Positions 10,938 to 20,927 of a stretch of DNA of 62,315 nt are shown here, in pieces. Every line of letters starts with the position of its first letter. Within the stretch, counting starts at the first letter, position 1. Both the position numbers and the translations under genes were made by a program. Under the pieces are notes generated by a model. It had not been told where the DNA came from. It ran no database searches and saw nothing but the letters and a program-made list of their open reading frames with translations. Origin of the DNA: Limimaricola cinnabarinus. GTDB taxonomy: Bacteria > Pseudomonadota > Alphaproteobacteria > Rhodobacterales > Rhodobacteraceae. The DNA lies in NCBI RefSeq assembly GCF_002723615.1, contig NZ_KZ304968.1, forward strand, positions 1-62,315, read 5' to 3'.

Positions 10938-12047
10938 TCAGGCCGGGGTGGCCGTTACCGCTCTGGCGATGGCCCAGATGAAGCCGACCATCTCGCGAGC
11001 AATGGCCGTAGTGACAACCACCTTTGCCTTTCCGGCAGCGATCAGGTGCCGATAGCGCTGGCACATCCGCAATTGCCCCTTCCAAGCGATGTCACGGACA
11101 GCCTTGGGCAAGCCCTCGATCCTGTCGTGAAGCTTGCGGCTGACACGCGCCTGCATCCGGTAGCTCCACGCACCTTCGATCAAGGCGCGTCGCGCGAGGC
11201 CACTGCCCGCCTTGGTGATCCCGCCCCGGCGCACGCTGGCGCCGCTGGAATGCTCGGAGGGTGTGAGCCCGAGATAAGCCATCAGCTGCCGGGGATTGTC
11301 GAACCGCCGGAAATCGCCGACCTCGGCCACCACAGTCACGGCCACGATGAAGGCCACGCCACGCATGGCCTGAACAGCTTCGACCACAGGCGCCAAATCC
11401 CAACTCGGCAGCAGGTCGGCGATCTGCCCGGTCAACTTCACAACACGAGCCTCGGCATCGCTCACGGCATCGACATAGTCTTGGAACACAATCTGCTGCG
11501 CAGGATGCTGGAAGCGCACCGTCGTCAGCCATCGCCGATAGGCAACCGTCCAGCCCTTCTTGCCCGGATAGATGCGCCCATGACGGAGCAGGAAACCCTG
11601 TAGATGCTGCCGCGCTTTGCCGAGCACTCGCATCGCGGTCGCCCGGGCCCGAACCAGATCCCGCATCGCCTCATGCGCCGCGTCAGGCACCCACACCGCC
11701 GTCAGTTCGCCCGCCCTGTGCAGCTTCGCCAGCATCACCGCATCCCGCCGATCGGTCTTCACACGGTCGCCTGCCTTTACCGGTATGAGCGAGGGCGCGA
11801 CCACGATGCAGTCATGCCCCAGCTCCACGAGTTGGCGGTGCAGGCCGTATCCGCACGGCCCCGCCTCATAGCAAAAATGCAGTCGGCGCCCGCCAGTGCC
11901 CAACTTTTCCGCCAGCTTTCGGACGTGGTCGGGTCGGTGCGGGATTGTCCCCCAGTGACGCACCTCGCCACCACGCTCCTCCTTCGCAATCGCAACGGAG
12001 ATCGTCGCCTTGTGGACATCCAGTCCGATGAACATGCTATCTTGCAT
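10938..12047 (-). CDS. IS110-family transposase
   Basis: A 369-residue DEDD transposase. The N-terminal RuvC-like domain begins MFIGLDVHKATISVAIA (catalytic D in GLDVHK) and continues with an HFCYEAGPCGYGL segment and KTDRRDAVMLA, both IS110 hallmarks. The C-terminal Tnp_20 part has MRGVAFIVAVTVVAEVGDF and LMAYLGLTPSEHSSG. ATG 12047 is preferred over 12086 because the domain starts there. The frame looks intact. It lies about 115 bases downstream of the parB stop, so the element probably inserted just behind the partition operon. Confidence 0.92.
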   Translation of the reverse strand: MQDSMFIGLDVHKATISVAIAKEERGGEVRHWGTIPHRPDHVRKLAEKLGTGGRRLHFCYEAGPCGYGLHRQLVELGHDCIVVAPSLIPVKAGDRVKTDRRDAVMLAKLHRAGELTAVWVPDAAHEAMRDLVRARATAMRVLGKARQHLQGFLLRHGRIYPGKKGWTVAYRRWLTTVRFQHPAQQIVFQDYVDAVSDAEARVVKLTGQIADLLPSWDLAPVVEAVQAMRGVAFIVAVTVVAEVGDFRRFDNPRQLMAYLGLTPSEHSSGASVRRGGITKAGSGLARRALIEGAWSYRMQARVSRKLHDRIEGLPKAVRDIAWKGQLRMCQRYRHLIAAGKAKVVVTTAIAREMVGFIWAIARAVTATPA

Positions 12048-12162
12048 ATGGTCTCTCCCCCATTCTTGAGGCTCGGCACCAGCCAATCTGGCGCAACCCT
12101 CGAACGGAGAATGCCGTGGGAGAGGCCACTGACCCAGTCAGCTCACAGCGCGATCATGGGGT

Positions 12163-13206
12163 CTAGAGTGCGGTATCTTCTCTGAGCAGCTGCAGGATAC
12201 GCTCGCGCACCTCTGCCCGGCGCAGCAGCTCACCAGACAGCACCAGCCCCTTTGCGGTTTCTCGGTAAATCAGTCCGGGCCGGATCTCGACCGATTTTCG
12301 GTCCGGCGACTGATCGGATCGAGAAGCCGCGGAATATGCACCATCTGCGGCCAGTGTTTCGAGGGCGGCGCTAAGCAAGGCGGCTTCAGCCTCAGAGCTG
12401 CCCGGTGTCTCGTCCACAAGGCACGCACGCAGGTGAACGGCAAGGTTCGGGTCGTCATCGAGCCCGCGGGCCAGTTCCAGACCCAGCCGCTCGCCGATTT
12501 GCGTCGGAAAACACAGCGCGTCGTCGAGCGCGCGCACCACCCGCACGAAGCTTTTGATCTTGGAGCGGCGCGATCGGGTGGCGGCGCCGAACAGGCCCTT
12601 CAGCGCCTCCGCATCGCTGTCATAGACACCGGCATCGGCAGTGCGGGCGACGATGCGGGCGCGCTCGTAATGGCTTAGCCCGACGCGGATCTCGTTTTCC
12701 TCGACCATAGCGCGGTAGGCCTCGGCGGCGTTTCGCGGCGCGCGCGGGATCGCCAGCACCCGGCCCGGCGTGCCGTCCTCCTCCGCGATTCGTCGCAGCG
12801 CCATGAGACGCCGCCAGCCCGAGATTAGCCCCCAGCGCGGCTGCGCGCCCGGACCCAGATCGGCCACCTCGATCGCGGTCTGCTGGCCGCGCTCGCGCAC
12901 GCTGTCGACCAGCGCCTGCATCTCCTCCTCGCAGCTCTCCATGCGGTCGCGCACGAGGTGTCCGGCATCGATCTCCCCGAGCGGCAGCGATTGGATCAGC
13001 CGCCCCTCCTCGCGGGCTTCGTTCAGCGTTCGGCTCATCTCGTCGAGCGCGGCCTTGTCGGCCGTTTCCCGCGCCACGGAGGCGATCGGCATTTGCCGGG
13101 TCGGCGCGATGCCGAGCGGGTAGCTCGGGAAAGCGGACTTGGTTTCCAACGTGGCCTCGGGGGCGGCGTCGAGGCGGGGCGGGGAGAGGCGCTTGCGCTT
13201 GGCCAT
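12163..13206 (-). CDS. parB: ParB-family partition protein (replicon 1)
   Basis: A 347-residue centromere-binding protein. The basic N terminus (MAKRKRLSPPRLD) is followed by the ParB/Srx domain with LPLGEIDAGHLVRDR, then VRERGQQTAIEV. The ParB box equivalents are GLISGWRRLMALRRIAEE and MVEENEIRVGLSHYERARIVARTA, leading into the helix-turn-helix region. It would load and spread at parS (13282-13297 and perhaps 9198-9213) and stimulate the ParA ATPase. ATG 13206 is chosen because MAKRKR is the family-typical start and the upstream extension would cover the parS site. It is downstream of parA in the same operon. Confidence 0.92.
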   Translation of the reverse strand: MAKRKRLSPPRLDAAPEATLETKSAFPSYPLGIAPTRQMPIASVARETADKAALDEMSRTLNEAREEGRLIQSLPLGEIDAGHLVRDRMESCEEEMQALVDSVRERGQQTAIEVADLGPGAQPRWGLISGWRRLMALRRIAEEDGTPGRVLAIPRAPRNAAEAYRAMVEENEIRVGLSHYERARIVARTADAGVYDSDAEALKGLFGAATRSRRSKIKSFVRVVRALDDALCFPTQIGERLGLELARGLDDDPNLAVHLRACLVDETPGSSEAEAALLSAALETLAADGAYSAASRSDQSPDRKSVEIRPGLIYRETAKGLVLSGELLRRAEVRERILQLLREDTAL

Positions 13207-13281
13207 GGTCAGGCTCCTTGCAGGTGTCGCGTCAGGATCGGGGCAGGGGGTTGCGATTTGGTGAAGGGTAGGGTTGGCAGT

Positions 13282-13297
13282 GTTTCGCCCGCGAAAT
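13282..13297. promoter_or_regulatory. parS-like centromere site between parA and parB
   Basis: GTTTCGCCCGCGAAAT is an imperfect 16-bp palindrome in the 109-bp gap between parA and parB. It matches the perfect palindrome at 9198-9213 at 14 of 16 positions. Location in the par operon plus recurrence supports a ParB-binding role. Confidence 0.6.
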
Positions 13298-13315
13298 ATT
13301 CTGGACCGGGGGCGG

Positions 13316-14728
13316 TCACTGCGCCGCCTGCGCATCCCGCGAATCCCGCGCCTCCAGCTCCTCGCGCCGCCAGATGCCCATCAGCAGCTTCTTGAAGGCG
13401 GCATAGGTCTCGTCGAAGGTCTCGCGGCCACGCGCATAGGTTTCGCGGTTGAAATCGCGGTAATCGGCCTCGTAGATGCCCTGCACCTGCTCGCCGGCCT
13501 GGCCGATCAGTGCGGTGAAATCCTGCCGGTGCGGGCTCATGACCGGCCCGAGATAGGCCTGCATCAGCGCCGCCAGCTCGCCCTGCTGCGCGCCGTCATA
13601 GCGGGTGACGATGGTGCGCACCGCATCCCATTGAAACGCCGTCTCGTCGCGCCCCAGCGCGCGCGCGGCGGTGTTCTCGCCCTCCTCGATCGAGGCGAAG
13701 GTGGTGTGTAGCATGTCGAAGAAGCGACCCGTGCTGTCGAATTCGAGAAACGATGCCCCCATCGGCACCAGCAGGATATCCGCCGCCGCCAGCCCGTTGA
13801 TGGTCAGGTAGCCGAGCGCCGGGGGCGTGTCGATGAAGACGAGGTCATAGGCGTCGAGCAACCCGTCGCGCTCCAGCACCTCGGTCAGCGCGTCCCACAG
13901 CTTCCAGCCGCGCGCGGCCATGCGCCAGACCGGGATCTGGAACTCGGCCCAGTAGAGGTTCAGTTGCGCGCCGATCAGGTCGATATTGGGCCAATGCGTC
14001 GACTGCACGAGATCGCCGGCGCTGATCCCCAGCGCCTCGGTCAGCGTGTCGTCGAGCGGCAGCGCGGTTTCGCCGCGCGACGCGCGGTGGGTGTTCTCGG
14101 CCTCGAGATGCTCGGCGTAGTGTCGCGCGATCAGCGGGTAGACGCTTTGCCATTCATCGGCGACGCGGCCGCCGAAGATCGAGGTCATCGAGCCCTGGCT
14201 GTCGAGATCGAGCACCAGCACCTTGTAGCCGTCGAGCGCCGCCGACATCGCCAGATGCGCGACGGTCGAGGTCTTGCCGACGCCGCCCTTGAAGTTGGCG
14301 ACCGCGACCATCTTCGCAGGCAGCCCCTCCGGGCGGTAGGGCAGATAGGGTTTCGATTTCGACCCTTCGGCGCCGAAATGCGCGCGCAGGCGTAACACCT
14401 CGTCGAGGGTGAACCACTTGGCCCCGCCCTCGGTCTCGGAGCGGCCCTGCGGCAGGTCGGGGTTGGCCCTGAGCACGCGGCGGAAATGCGCGGGGGCCAC
14501 GGGGATCAGGTAGCGGGTGATCTCCCATGTCGAGAAGGGGCGCAAGCGGCGAGCCCCGTCCTCGCGCAGCCCGCGCGAGGCAAGATCGGAGCGCCCGCGC
14601 GCACAGGCTTCGGCGATGACGGCGAAGCCCTGGGTGTCCGTCGGCGTGCCAAGCTCGGCCAAGGCCGTGTCAGGGTCGATGCGGAAATAGGGTGGTAAAG
14701 GTTGTCCGTGCATTGGCTTCCCCGGCAT
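13316..14728 (-). CDS. parA: ParA-family partition ATPase (replicon 1)
   Basis: A 470-residue type Ib-like ParA with a long N-terminal extension of about 140 residues. That extension includes a helix-turn-helix-like STWEITRYLIPVAPAHFRRVL, which often serves operator binding and autoregulation. The deviant Walker A is NFKGGVGKTS at about residue 144, followed by LDLDSQGSMTS (Walker A') and YDLVFIDTPPALG (Walker B). With ParB it segregates the replicon by moving on nucleoid DNA. ATG 14713 is an alternative start with GGGGAAG nearby. The gene precedes parB; the promoter should lie in 14729-15009. Confidence 0.93.
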   Translation of the reverse strand: MPGKPMHGQPLPPYFRIDPDTALAELGTPTDTQGFAVIAEACARGRSDLASRGLREDGARRLRPFSTWEITRYLIPVAPAHFRRVLRANPDLPQGRSETEGGAKWFTLDEVLRLRAHFGAEGSKSKPYLPYRPEGLPAKMVAVANFKGGVGKTSTVAHLAMSAALDGYKVLVLDLDSQGSMTSIFGGRVADEWQSVYPLIARHYAEHLEAENTHRASRGETALPLDDTLTEALGISAGDLVQSTHWPNIDLIGAQLNLYWAEFQIPVWRMAARGWKLWDALTEVLERDGLLDAYDLVFIDTPPALGYLTINGLAAADILLVPMGASFLEFDSTGRFFDMLHTTFASIEEGENTAARALGRDETAFQWDAVRTIVTRYDGAQQGELAALMQAYLGPVMSPHRQDFTALIGQAGEQVQGIYEADYRDFNRETYARGRETFDETYAAFKKLLMGIWRREELEARDSRDAQAAQ

Positions 14729-15009
14729 GTGCTGCTTTTCTCAATACCTACCCAAAAACGCGGTACATAGGGAGGGGAGGGGGGCTTCGTGAAATTTCCC
14801 GGAATGGTTTCCAATTTGTGACGGCGCGCTCAGCCGGCTGCAGCGCGGGTCTGCGCTCCCGAATATGATCGGGGTCGCGGGAAACCGGGCGCGTTCAATC
14901 CATGAGCCGAGGAGGCTAGGGCAATGGAGCCAAGGCTCGGATGCCGCCTATCCCGCGAACCCCGATGAAGAGCCGGAGGCACATTCCGGACCGGCTCAAT
15001 CGATGAGGA
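14729..15009. other. intergenic region between parA and the RTX pseudogene 3' end
   Basis: About 280 bases with no gene. It must hold the parA promoter. No repeats matching the other origin elements were seen here. Confidence 0.5.
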
Positions 15010-15072
15010 TCAACCCGGCAGGATCGAGGGATGGGACAGATCTTCGATCCAGAGGCGATCTCCTTCTCCTAA

Positions 15073-16685
15073 CCCGGATAATTCACGAGAAGGCGGCGGA
15101 GGTAGCGTAACTGCCTGAAAGGCCGTATGTTTTGGTTGTCGACGCCAAACATTCAGCTTTCAGGAGGACGACCTCCGCCATGACCCAATCTACGTGTTCC
15201 ACGCCCCGCCTGTCACCCCTCAATGGCAAGCCGATCCTGCTTGGATTTGACGGCGCCGACATGAGCTCCGACGCCGGGCTGACCCTGCTGCGCGAGATCG
15301 AGCGCAAGGCGGGCCTGGCGCAGCGGCTCGCCAATTGCCTGCACGATCCGCGCGATCCGGCGAAAGTTCAGCATAGCCTGTGCGACATCCTCCGTTTCCG
15401 GATCATGATGATCGGGGCGGGGTATGAAGACGGCAATGATGCGACAGCCCTGCGGCACGATCCCAGCTTCAGGATTGCGCTGGAGCGTGGCCCTGAAACA
15501 GGGCCGGCCTTGTGTTCACAACCGACGATCTCGCGCATGGAGAACCTGCCTGACGCTCGCACCCTCATCCGCATGGGTCGCGAGATGGTCCGGTTCTACT
15601 GCCAGTCCTTTGCACGCCCCCCAAGCCGGATCGTGCTCGATATCGACGATACCTTTGACGCAGTGCATGGCCACCAGCGGCTGCGCCTGTTCAATGCGTT
15701 CTATGACGAGTTCGGCTTCCAGCCGATCGTCGTCTTCGACGGCGAAGGTCGGCTTGTCGGAACGCTGCTGCGCCCGGCCCGCCGCCCCAAGGGGGCTGAA
15801 AGCGCGGCCCATATCAGTCGGTTGATCCGGGAGATCGCCAGGCATTGGCCCAAGACAGAAATCCTGCTGCGGGCCGACAGCCACTACTGCACCCCCGAGG
15901 TTCTGGGCCTGTGTGACACTCTTGGCCTGCGCTATATCTTCGGCCTGTCAAAGAACGGCCGTCTGGCGCAGAACATCTCCGCCCTGGAGGCGTCGACGGC
16001 GGCGCGTTACGCCCGCACGCCGGGCCAGAAGCTGCGTCGGTTCAAGACCTTCTCCTACGCAGCCCGGTCGTGGTCGAAATCCCGTCGCGTCATCGCCCGC
16101 GTCGAAGTTGGCCCCATGGGTCGCGACACCCGCTATATCGTCACCAATCTCGAGGGCGGCCGCGGCAAGCATCTTTACGAGAAGCTCTATTCCGCGCGCG
16201 GCCAAGCCGAGAACCACATCAAAGCGTGGAAGGCCCATCTCGCAGCAGACCGGACGTCGTGCTCAAAAGCCAACGCCAACCAGATGCGCCTGATGCTGCA
16301 CGGCTGCGCCTACTGGATCTGGTGGAAGCTCCGCGCGGCTTGCCCGAAGCGTTCACCGTGGCGCCGCGCCCAGTTCGACACGCTGCGGCTGCATCTTGTC
16401 AAGCTGGCCGCCACCATCGTCGAAAAGAAGACGCGGATCATCGTCACACTGCCGGCATCGTGCCCGCGACAGGGGCTTCTCCACCTTCTCTTCGACGCCC
16501 TCGCCCCACCGAAAGCAGCCTGACGCGAGCGCTCCAACAACCCCGAAACATCAAACCACACGACCCAAGCCAAAGTCACCGGCCGGCCTGCCAACCGGAC
16601 GCCGAAGCCGGATGCGCGTGACAAACCCGAGCCCCCGAAAACTGGCCCCTTGAGCAGAAGACTGCAGCTTCATGAATTATCCAGG
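15073..16685 (+). mobile_element. IS1380-family insertion sequence, apparently complete
   Basis: The ends are imperfect inverted repeats (CCCGGATAATTCA at 15073 and its partner ending at 16685). The element is flanked by a 4-bp direct repeat CTAA (15069-15072 and 16686-16689), the target-site duplication. It contains one intact transposase gene. It interrupts the RTX gene 21 codons before its stop. A truncated copy lies at 22568-22996. Confidence 0.92.
15180..16523 (+). CDS. IS1380-family transposase
   Basis: A 447-residue DDE transposase of the IS1380 family. Recognisable parts are the N-terminal LGFDGADMSSDAGLTLLREI, the RIVLDIDDTFDAVHGHQ block carrying catalytic aspartates, LLRADSHYC, and the C-terminal RGQAENHIKAWKAHLAADR, which holds the catalytic glutamate. 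ATG 15180 follows an AGGAGG-like site in CAGGAGGACGACC. The frame is uninterrupted and the element has both ends and a target duplication, so it may be active. Confidence 0.93.
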   Translation: MTQSTCSTPRLSPLNGKPILLGFDGADMSSDAGLTLLREIERKAGLAQRLANCLHDPRDPAKVQHSLCDILRFRIMMIGAGYEDGNDATALRHDPSFRIALERGPETGPALCSQPTISRMENLPDARTLIRMGREMVRFYCQSFARPPSRIVLDIDDTFDAVHGHQRLRLFNAFYDEFGFQPIVVFDGEGRLVGTLLRPARRPKGAESAAHISRLIREIARHWPKTEILLRADSHYCTPEVLGLCDTLGLRYIFGLSKNGRLAQNISALEASTAARYARTPGQKLRRFKTFSYAARSWSKSRRVIARVEVGPMGRDTRYIVTNLEGGRGKHLYEKLYSARGQAENHIKAWKAHLAADRTSCSKANANQMRLMLHGCAYWIWWKLRAACPKRSPWRRAQFDTLRLHLVKLAATIVEKKTRIIVTLPASCPRQGLLHLLFDALAPPKAA

Positions 16686-19104
16686 CTAATTCGAGGCTGG
16701 TGCCGCCTTCATGGCGATGGGCAAACCGGCGGATCACCTCGCCCGGTTCGAGATCGCCCGGCCAGAGCGCATCATCGAGAAGAATCCGATCGCCCTGCGC
16801 GGCCCTGAGATCGACGATATGGTCGTCTCCACCGTTGAAGACGAAGACATCCGCGCCGGGGCCGCCGGTCAGCCGATCACCATGCGCGCCTCCATCGAGC
16901 CGGTCCCGTCTCCAGCCGCCATGCAGGGCGTCGGCTCCGTTCCCGCCATAGAGCCGGTCGTTGCCGCTGCCGCCGCCGAGCCAATCGCAGCCATTCTGGC
17001 CCTCGAGGCGATCCCTGCCTGCCTCCCCGAACAACCGGTCGTTGCCCAGACCGCCAGCAGCCGGTCGCTGTGCGCCCCACCATCGAGCCGATCCCAGCCC
17101 CAGCAATATCCATTGCCGCCTTGGAGCAGGTCGTTGCCATTGCCGCCTTCGAGCCGGTCATTGCCGATCTGCCCTTCGAGCCGGTCCTTGCCCATGCCCC
17201 CGAGCAGCCGGTCGTCCCCGAACCCGCCCAGGAGCCGGTCGTCATGCGCCCCCCGTAGAGCCGGTCCCGGCCCTAGCCGCCATAGAGCCAGTCATTGCCG
17301 TCGCCGCTCGAGGGATGGTCGGACCCGGCATGACCATAGAGATGATCGGTCTCGGAGCCGCCTTGCAGCCTGTCATCCCCGTTCTGCCCCGGCGCGGGGT
17401 CCCCCGGTTTCCGACCCGGCGCCCCCTGCGTCGCCTCCCGCACCGCCTCGGCCTCCTCCCAGACGTCGAGCGCGGCGCGGGCCTGTGCCTCGGCCCAACG
17501 CGCTGCCGCCGTCTCGGTGACGGGGCGCGGCGCGACGATGGGGGGCTGCGGCGGCGGTGCCGCGTGGCCCGCCATCGCGACCACCGGCAAGTGGGTGCCG
17601 CCGATCAGGTCGGCATTGTGCAACGCGGCGAGATCCGGCGGCTGCCCACCCGTGCCCCGCAGCAGGAGGCGTTCCGCCCCGTATTCGAGCCACAGCCCCG
17701 ATCCTTCGGGCCGCATGACGATCTGCGACACGTCTCGCAGCATGGTCCAGGCAGACAGGTCCAACCGGTCCCTTTCCGGGTCGAAATCGGTGATGATGTC
17801 GGGGCGGCCATCGGCGTCCAGGACGAAAAGATCGGCTCCGGCCCCGCCGCTGAGCGTGTCCGAGCCGCCACCATCCCGCAGCACGTCGTCGCCCCCGCCG
17901 CCCGAGATCCTGTCATCGCCGCCCCCGCCGGAGCGGCGGACCCCGCCGCGCAAGTCCAGATCGAGCCGGGTCACTCCTGGTTCGCTGGCGGATGCGACCA
18001 AAATGTCGAGCCCCTTCGCCGAGGCGCGGGCGGCGATGGTCGAAACATTGGCGAGGGACGCCCCCCTGCTGTCGGCCAGATGTGCCAGCGCCACCAAGCG
18101 CCCCCCGGCAGCAACTCATGGACCGAGATCCCGTCATCGGCGCCGCCGGAAACGACGAAGCCTCAGCCGCGATGCGTGGCCGTGGCAAGCGCAGTGACGC
18201 CGCCAAAGCGGCTGTCGCGGTCGTCGATCACGTGGTCCGTGACCGCCAATGTGCCGTCGGAGCCGATCCGCGCCACGCTCAGCGAACTGCTGCCGGCCGC
18301 GCCGAGCACGAGATGCTCCGCCTGTCCCAGGGTCAGCCGCTCCAGTGCCGTCGGCGCCGAGATCCACAGCCCGTCCTCTGGCGTGAGGACCGACCGCGGA
18401 TCGAGCGCGCCACCGGCGCCGATCCGGAGCGCGGTGAGACCGGTCTCCGCACCGCCCGAGGCGGCGAAAAGGAAGTCGCGCCCGCCGATCTCCGCGGAAG
18501 CCAGCGCAGAAACGGACCCGAGCCGCGCGGTCACGCCGGACAAAAGCAATGTGCCGCCCTCCGTCAGGCGCATATCGGCGACCCCTGCGCGCGTCGCCAG
18601 CCCGCCGTAGACCATGATTCTGCCATTCTGCAGCTTCACCGTCTCCAGGTCGGCGGGCGCCGCGTTACCCCAGCCGACCGGCCGGGCCCGCGCCGCCCCG
18701 ATCCCGCCATCGCCCTGCAGCATGTGCAGCCGCGGTGCGCCGGTCCCGGTCGCGATCAGCGCAGCCTGCCCGCCAAGCTCGATCGGCGCAACCTCCGGCG
18801 CCGGGCCCGCGCCGGGGCTGCCGGCGATCTGGCGCGCGTGGATCCGGGCCAGGCCGGTGCCGCCGCTATTCCAGGCCGAGACCTCTCCCCCGGCGACCGT
18901 GATCGCGAACAGCGTGGCGCCGTCCGCGTCAAAGGCCAGATCGCTGATGCGCGGCTGTGCCGCGTCGCCATCGCTGCGGGCATGCGTCACGAAAGAAAAC
19001 CGGGCCATGGCGCCTCCAGGTCCTGGAACGCGCGCAGGGATGCCAAGCCGCGGTGTCGCCCCTCGGTCCCATTCGGGCCGAGGGTGCGGCACTTGTCCCG
19101 CTTT

Positions 19105-19137
19105 CGGATCCAATGCGTCTCAAGACGCGCGGATCCG
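19105..19137. terminator. hairpin between the RTX protease and the RTX pseudogene
   Basis: CGGATCC (19105-19111) pairs with GGATCCG (19131-19137), and inside it GCGTCT pairs with AGACGC around a CA loop. The structure lies in the 152-bp gap downstream of the M10 protease stop. There is no T-run, so it could be a processing or attenuation hairpin rather than a true intrinsic terminator. Confidence 0.5.
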
Positions 19138-19160
19138 GGGCGGAAGGGAGATGGGCCGAG

Positions 19161-20927
19161 TCAAAGGATCTCGAGATCCGAGATCAGGTTGGCCGGGGTC
19201 TGGTTCTCGACGATGAGACGGTGGCCGGACCCGAAGTCGAACTCGACATCGCCGTCGACCTCTCGGGCGAGGCCGCGCAGCTGGTCCAGGGTCATGCCCT
19301 GCGCCCTGTCGATGCCCGACAGGTCGAACTGGATGAGATCGACACCGGAGGTGTGGTCGGTGATCCGGTCGGTGCCCGCCTCGAAGACGAAGCAGTCGCT
19401 GCCCCAGCCGCCGGTCAGCACGTCGTTGCCTGCCCCGCCCGCGAGCAGGTCGTGGCCGGCCTGCCCGACGAGCCTGTCGTCGCCCCCCTCCCCATAGAGG
19501 CGGTCGGAGTGCCAGCCCCCGGCGAGCAGGTCCCGGCCATGACCGCCCTTGAGAAGGTCGCTTCCGCCCTGGCCATAGAGCCTGTCGATGCCGTTGCCGC
19601 CGAAAAGCCCGTCATTTCCGCTCCCGCCGTAGAGCCGGTCGGAATGCCAGTTCCCGAAGAGAAGATCGGCGCCGCCATCTCCCCGGAGCACGTCGTTGCC
19701 GCCTTGGCCATAGAGCCTGTCGTTGCCGTTTCCTCCCGAAATCCTGTCCCAGCCACCCTCTCCGTAGAGGCGGTCGGCATGCATGTTCCCATAGATCAGG
19801 TCGTTGCCATGACCGCCCTTGATGAAGTCTTTGCCCCATTGCCCGTAGAGCTTGTCATTGCCCTGGCCGCCAAAGAGCTTGTCCTGGCCGTTGCCGCCAA
19901 AGAGGCGGTCGGAATGCCAGTTTCCGAAGATGACGTCGTTGCCATGGCCGCCGGCCAGGTTGTCGTTGCCGCCGCGCCCGGCCAGCCTGTCGTCGCCATC
20001 ATTGCCCCAGATCCTGTTGCCGACGCCGTTGCCGCCGACGACGTCATCGCCGGACCCGGCCCGGTACTGTTCGATCACCGTGTCACGGGCGATCAGCATG
20101 TTTTCGGCCTCGCCCACCAGGCTGGAGGCCTGCCCGCCGCGCAGGTCGATGGTCTGGGCCTTTGCGTCATGCGCGAAGTCGACCAGATCCCATCCGTCCT
20201 CGTCCTCGAGATAGAAGGTGAAGCCTTCGCCGCCCTTGTAGCTGCCCGAATTGGCGTGCTCCATGGCGCGGAACATCTCGCCGAGCGGCGTGTCGAGGTT
20301 GGAGTTTCGGCCCCAGATCGTGTTGCCCGCCGTGATGTCCTTGTCGCTGGCGCCGTAGAGCGCCTTCAGCGCGATGAGATCGGCCTCCATCGGCGTGACA
20401 TTGACCGCCCGGCTGGCCGTGACGTAGGGGTTCTCGTCTTGGCCCACATAGGACATGACGGACATCTGCCAGCTGTCATTGTCGTAATGAGCGGCCGAAT
20501 CGCTGCCGTAATTGGCGGAATGACCCAGCCCCATCACATGCCCGATCTCGTGCAGGTAGGTGCGGTAACTGTAGCTGTCGACCGAGGTGCCGTAGCGCTC
20601 GACCCAGTCGGTGCTGACATTGACCGTCGCCTTGTTGATCGTGCCGTCGGACCAGTACTCGGTCTTGGCCCAGGCGCCGGACGCGTGGTCGGTGAAGTTC
20701 AGCTTAGCGCCGCCGGTTTTTTCCTGGAACGAGACATCGAGTACGCTTTCCCAGGTCGACATCGCCCACCGAGCCAGCGTCTTGCCACTGTCGCTAAGCC
20801 CGCTCAGGTCGAAGGTGATGAGGCTGGCATCCTTGGGGCTGAAGAAATAGGGCGTCTGCCCGACATCACGGTGATAACCCGTTTTAAGGTAGTCTGCGAA
20901 CTGCGCCGCGGTTCCGTAGGAGGGCAT
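19161..20927 (-). CDS. M10 (serralysin-like) RTX metalloprotease
   Basis: A 588-residue protein. The N-terminal metzincin domain contains the zinc motif HEIGHVMGLGH (near residue 126) and a Met-turn SVMSYVG about 25 residues later. After TLRGGQ-like M10 C-terminal sequence, roughly 15 RTX nonapeptide repeats follow (residues about 290-510, GGNGNDRLYGQGGND pattern with NWHSDRLYG variants). Then comes a short tail (DGDVEFDFGSGHRLIVEN). There is no N-terminal signal peptide, as expected for T1SS export with a C-terminal signal; calcium binding outside the cell folds the repeats. ATG 20927 has GGAGAT upstream; the longer frame to 21182 is not supported. Its exporter could be the T1SS at 41817-45271 or one elsewhere. 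Confidence 0.9.
   Translation of the reverse strand: MPSYGTAAQFADYLKTGYHRDVGQTPYFFSPKDASLITFDLSGLSDSGKTLARWAMSTWESVLDVSFQEKTGGAKLNFTDHASGAWAKTEYWSDGTINKATVNVSTDWVERYGTSVDSYSYRTYLHEIGHVMGLGHSANYGSDSAAHYDNDSWQMSVMSYVGQDENPYVTASRAVNVTPMEADLIALKALYGASDKDITAGNTIWGRNSNLDTPLGEMFRAMEHANSGSYKGGEGFTFYLEDEDGWDLVDFAHDAKAQTIDLRGGQASSLVGEAENMLIARDTVIEQYRAGSGDDVVGGNGVGNRIWGNDGDDRLAGRGGNDNLAGGHGNDVIFGNWHSDRLFGGNGQDKLFGGQGNDKLYGQWGKDFIKGGHGNDLIYGNMHADRLYGEGGWDRISGGNGNDRLYGQGGNDVLRGDGGADLLFGNWHSDRLYGGSGNDGLFGGNGIDRLYGQGGSDLLKGGHGRDLLAGGWHSDRLYGEGGDDRLVGQAGHDLLAGGAGNDVLTGGWGSDCFVFEAGTDRITDHTSGVDLIQFDLSGIDRAQGMTLDQLRGLAREVDGDVEFDFGSGHRLIVENQTPANLISDLEIL

Larger units (their letters stand above)
15010..19008 (-). 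pseudogene. RTX (haemolysin-type calcium-binding) protein gene, decayed and split by IS1380
   Basis: Reading from ATG 19008: a beta-propeller-like N-terminal part of about 280 residues, then GGxGxDxLxG nonapeptide repeats (e.g. [23 protein letters not shown]). After removal of the IS1380 (15073-16685) and one CTAA, the frame continues to a typical RTX tail (GDRLWIEDLSHPSILPG) with TGA at 15010. Lesions: in-frame TGA at 18163-18165; a base missing in a run of six G near 18104-18109; TAG at 17273-17275; a shift in another G run near 17255; a missing G near 17050. Two nonsense codons plus indels indicate decay rather than only sequencing error. Intact RTX proteins of this type are secreted by T1SS. 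It is adjacent to the M10 RTX protease. Confidence 0.85.
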
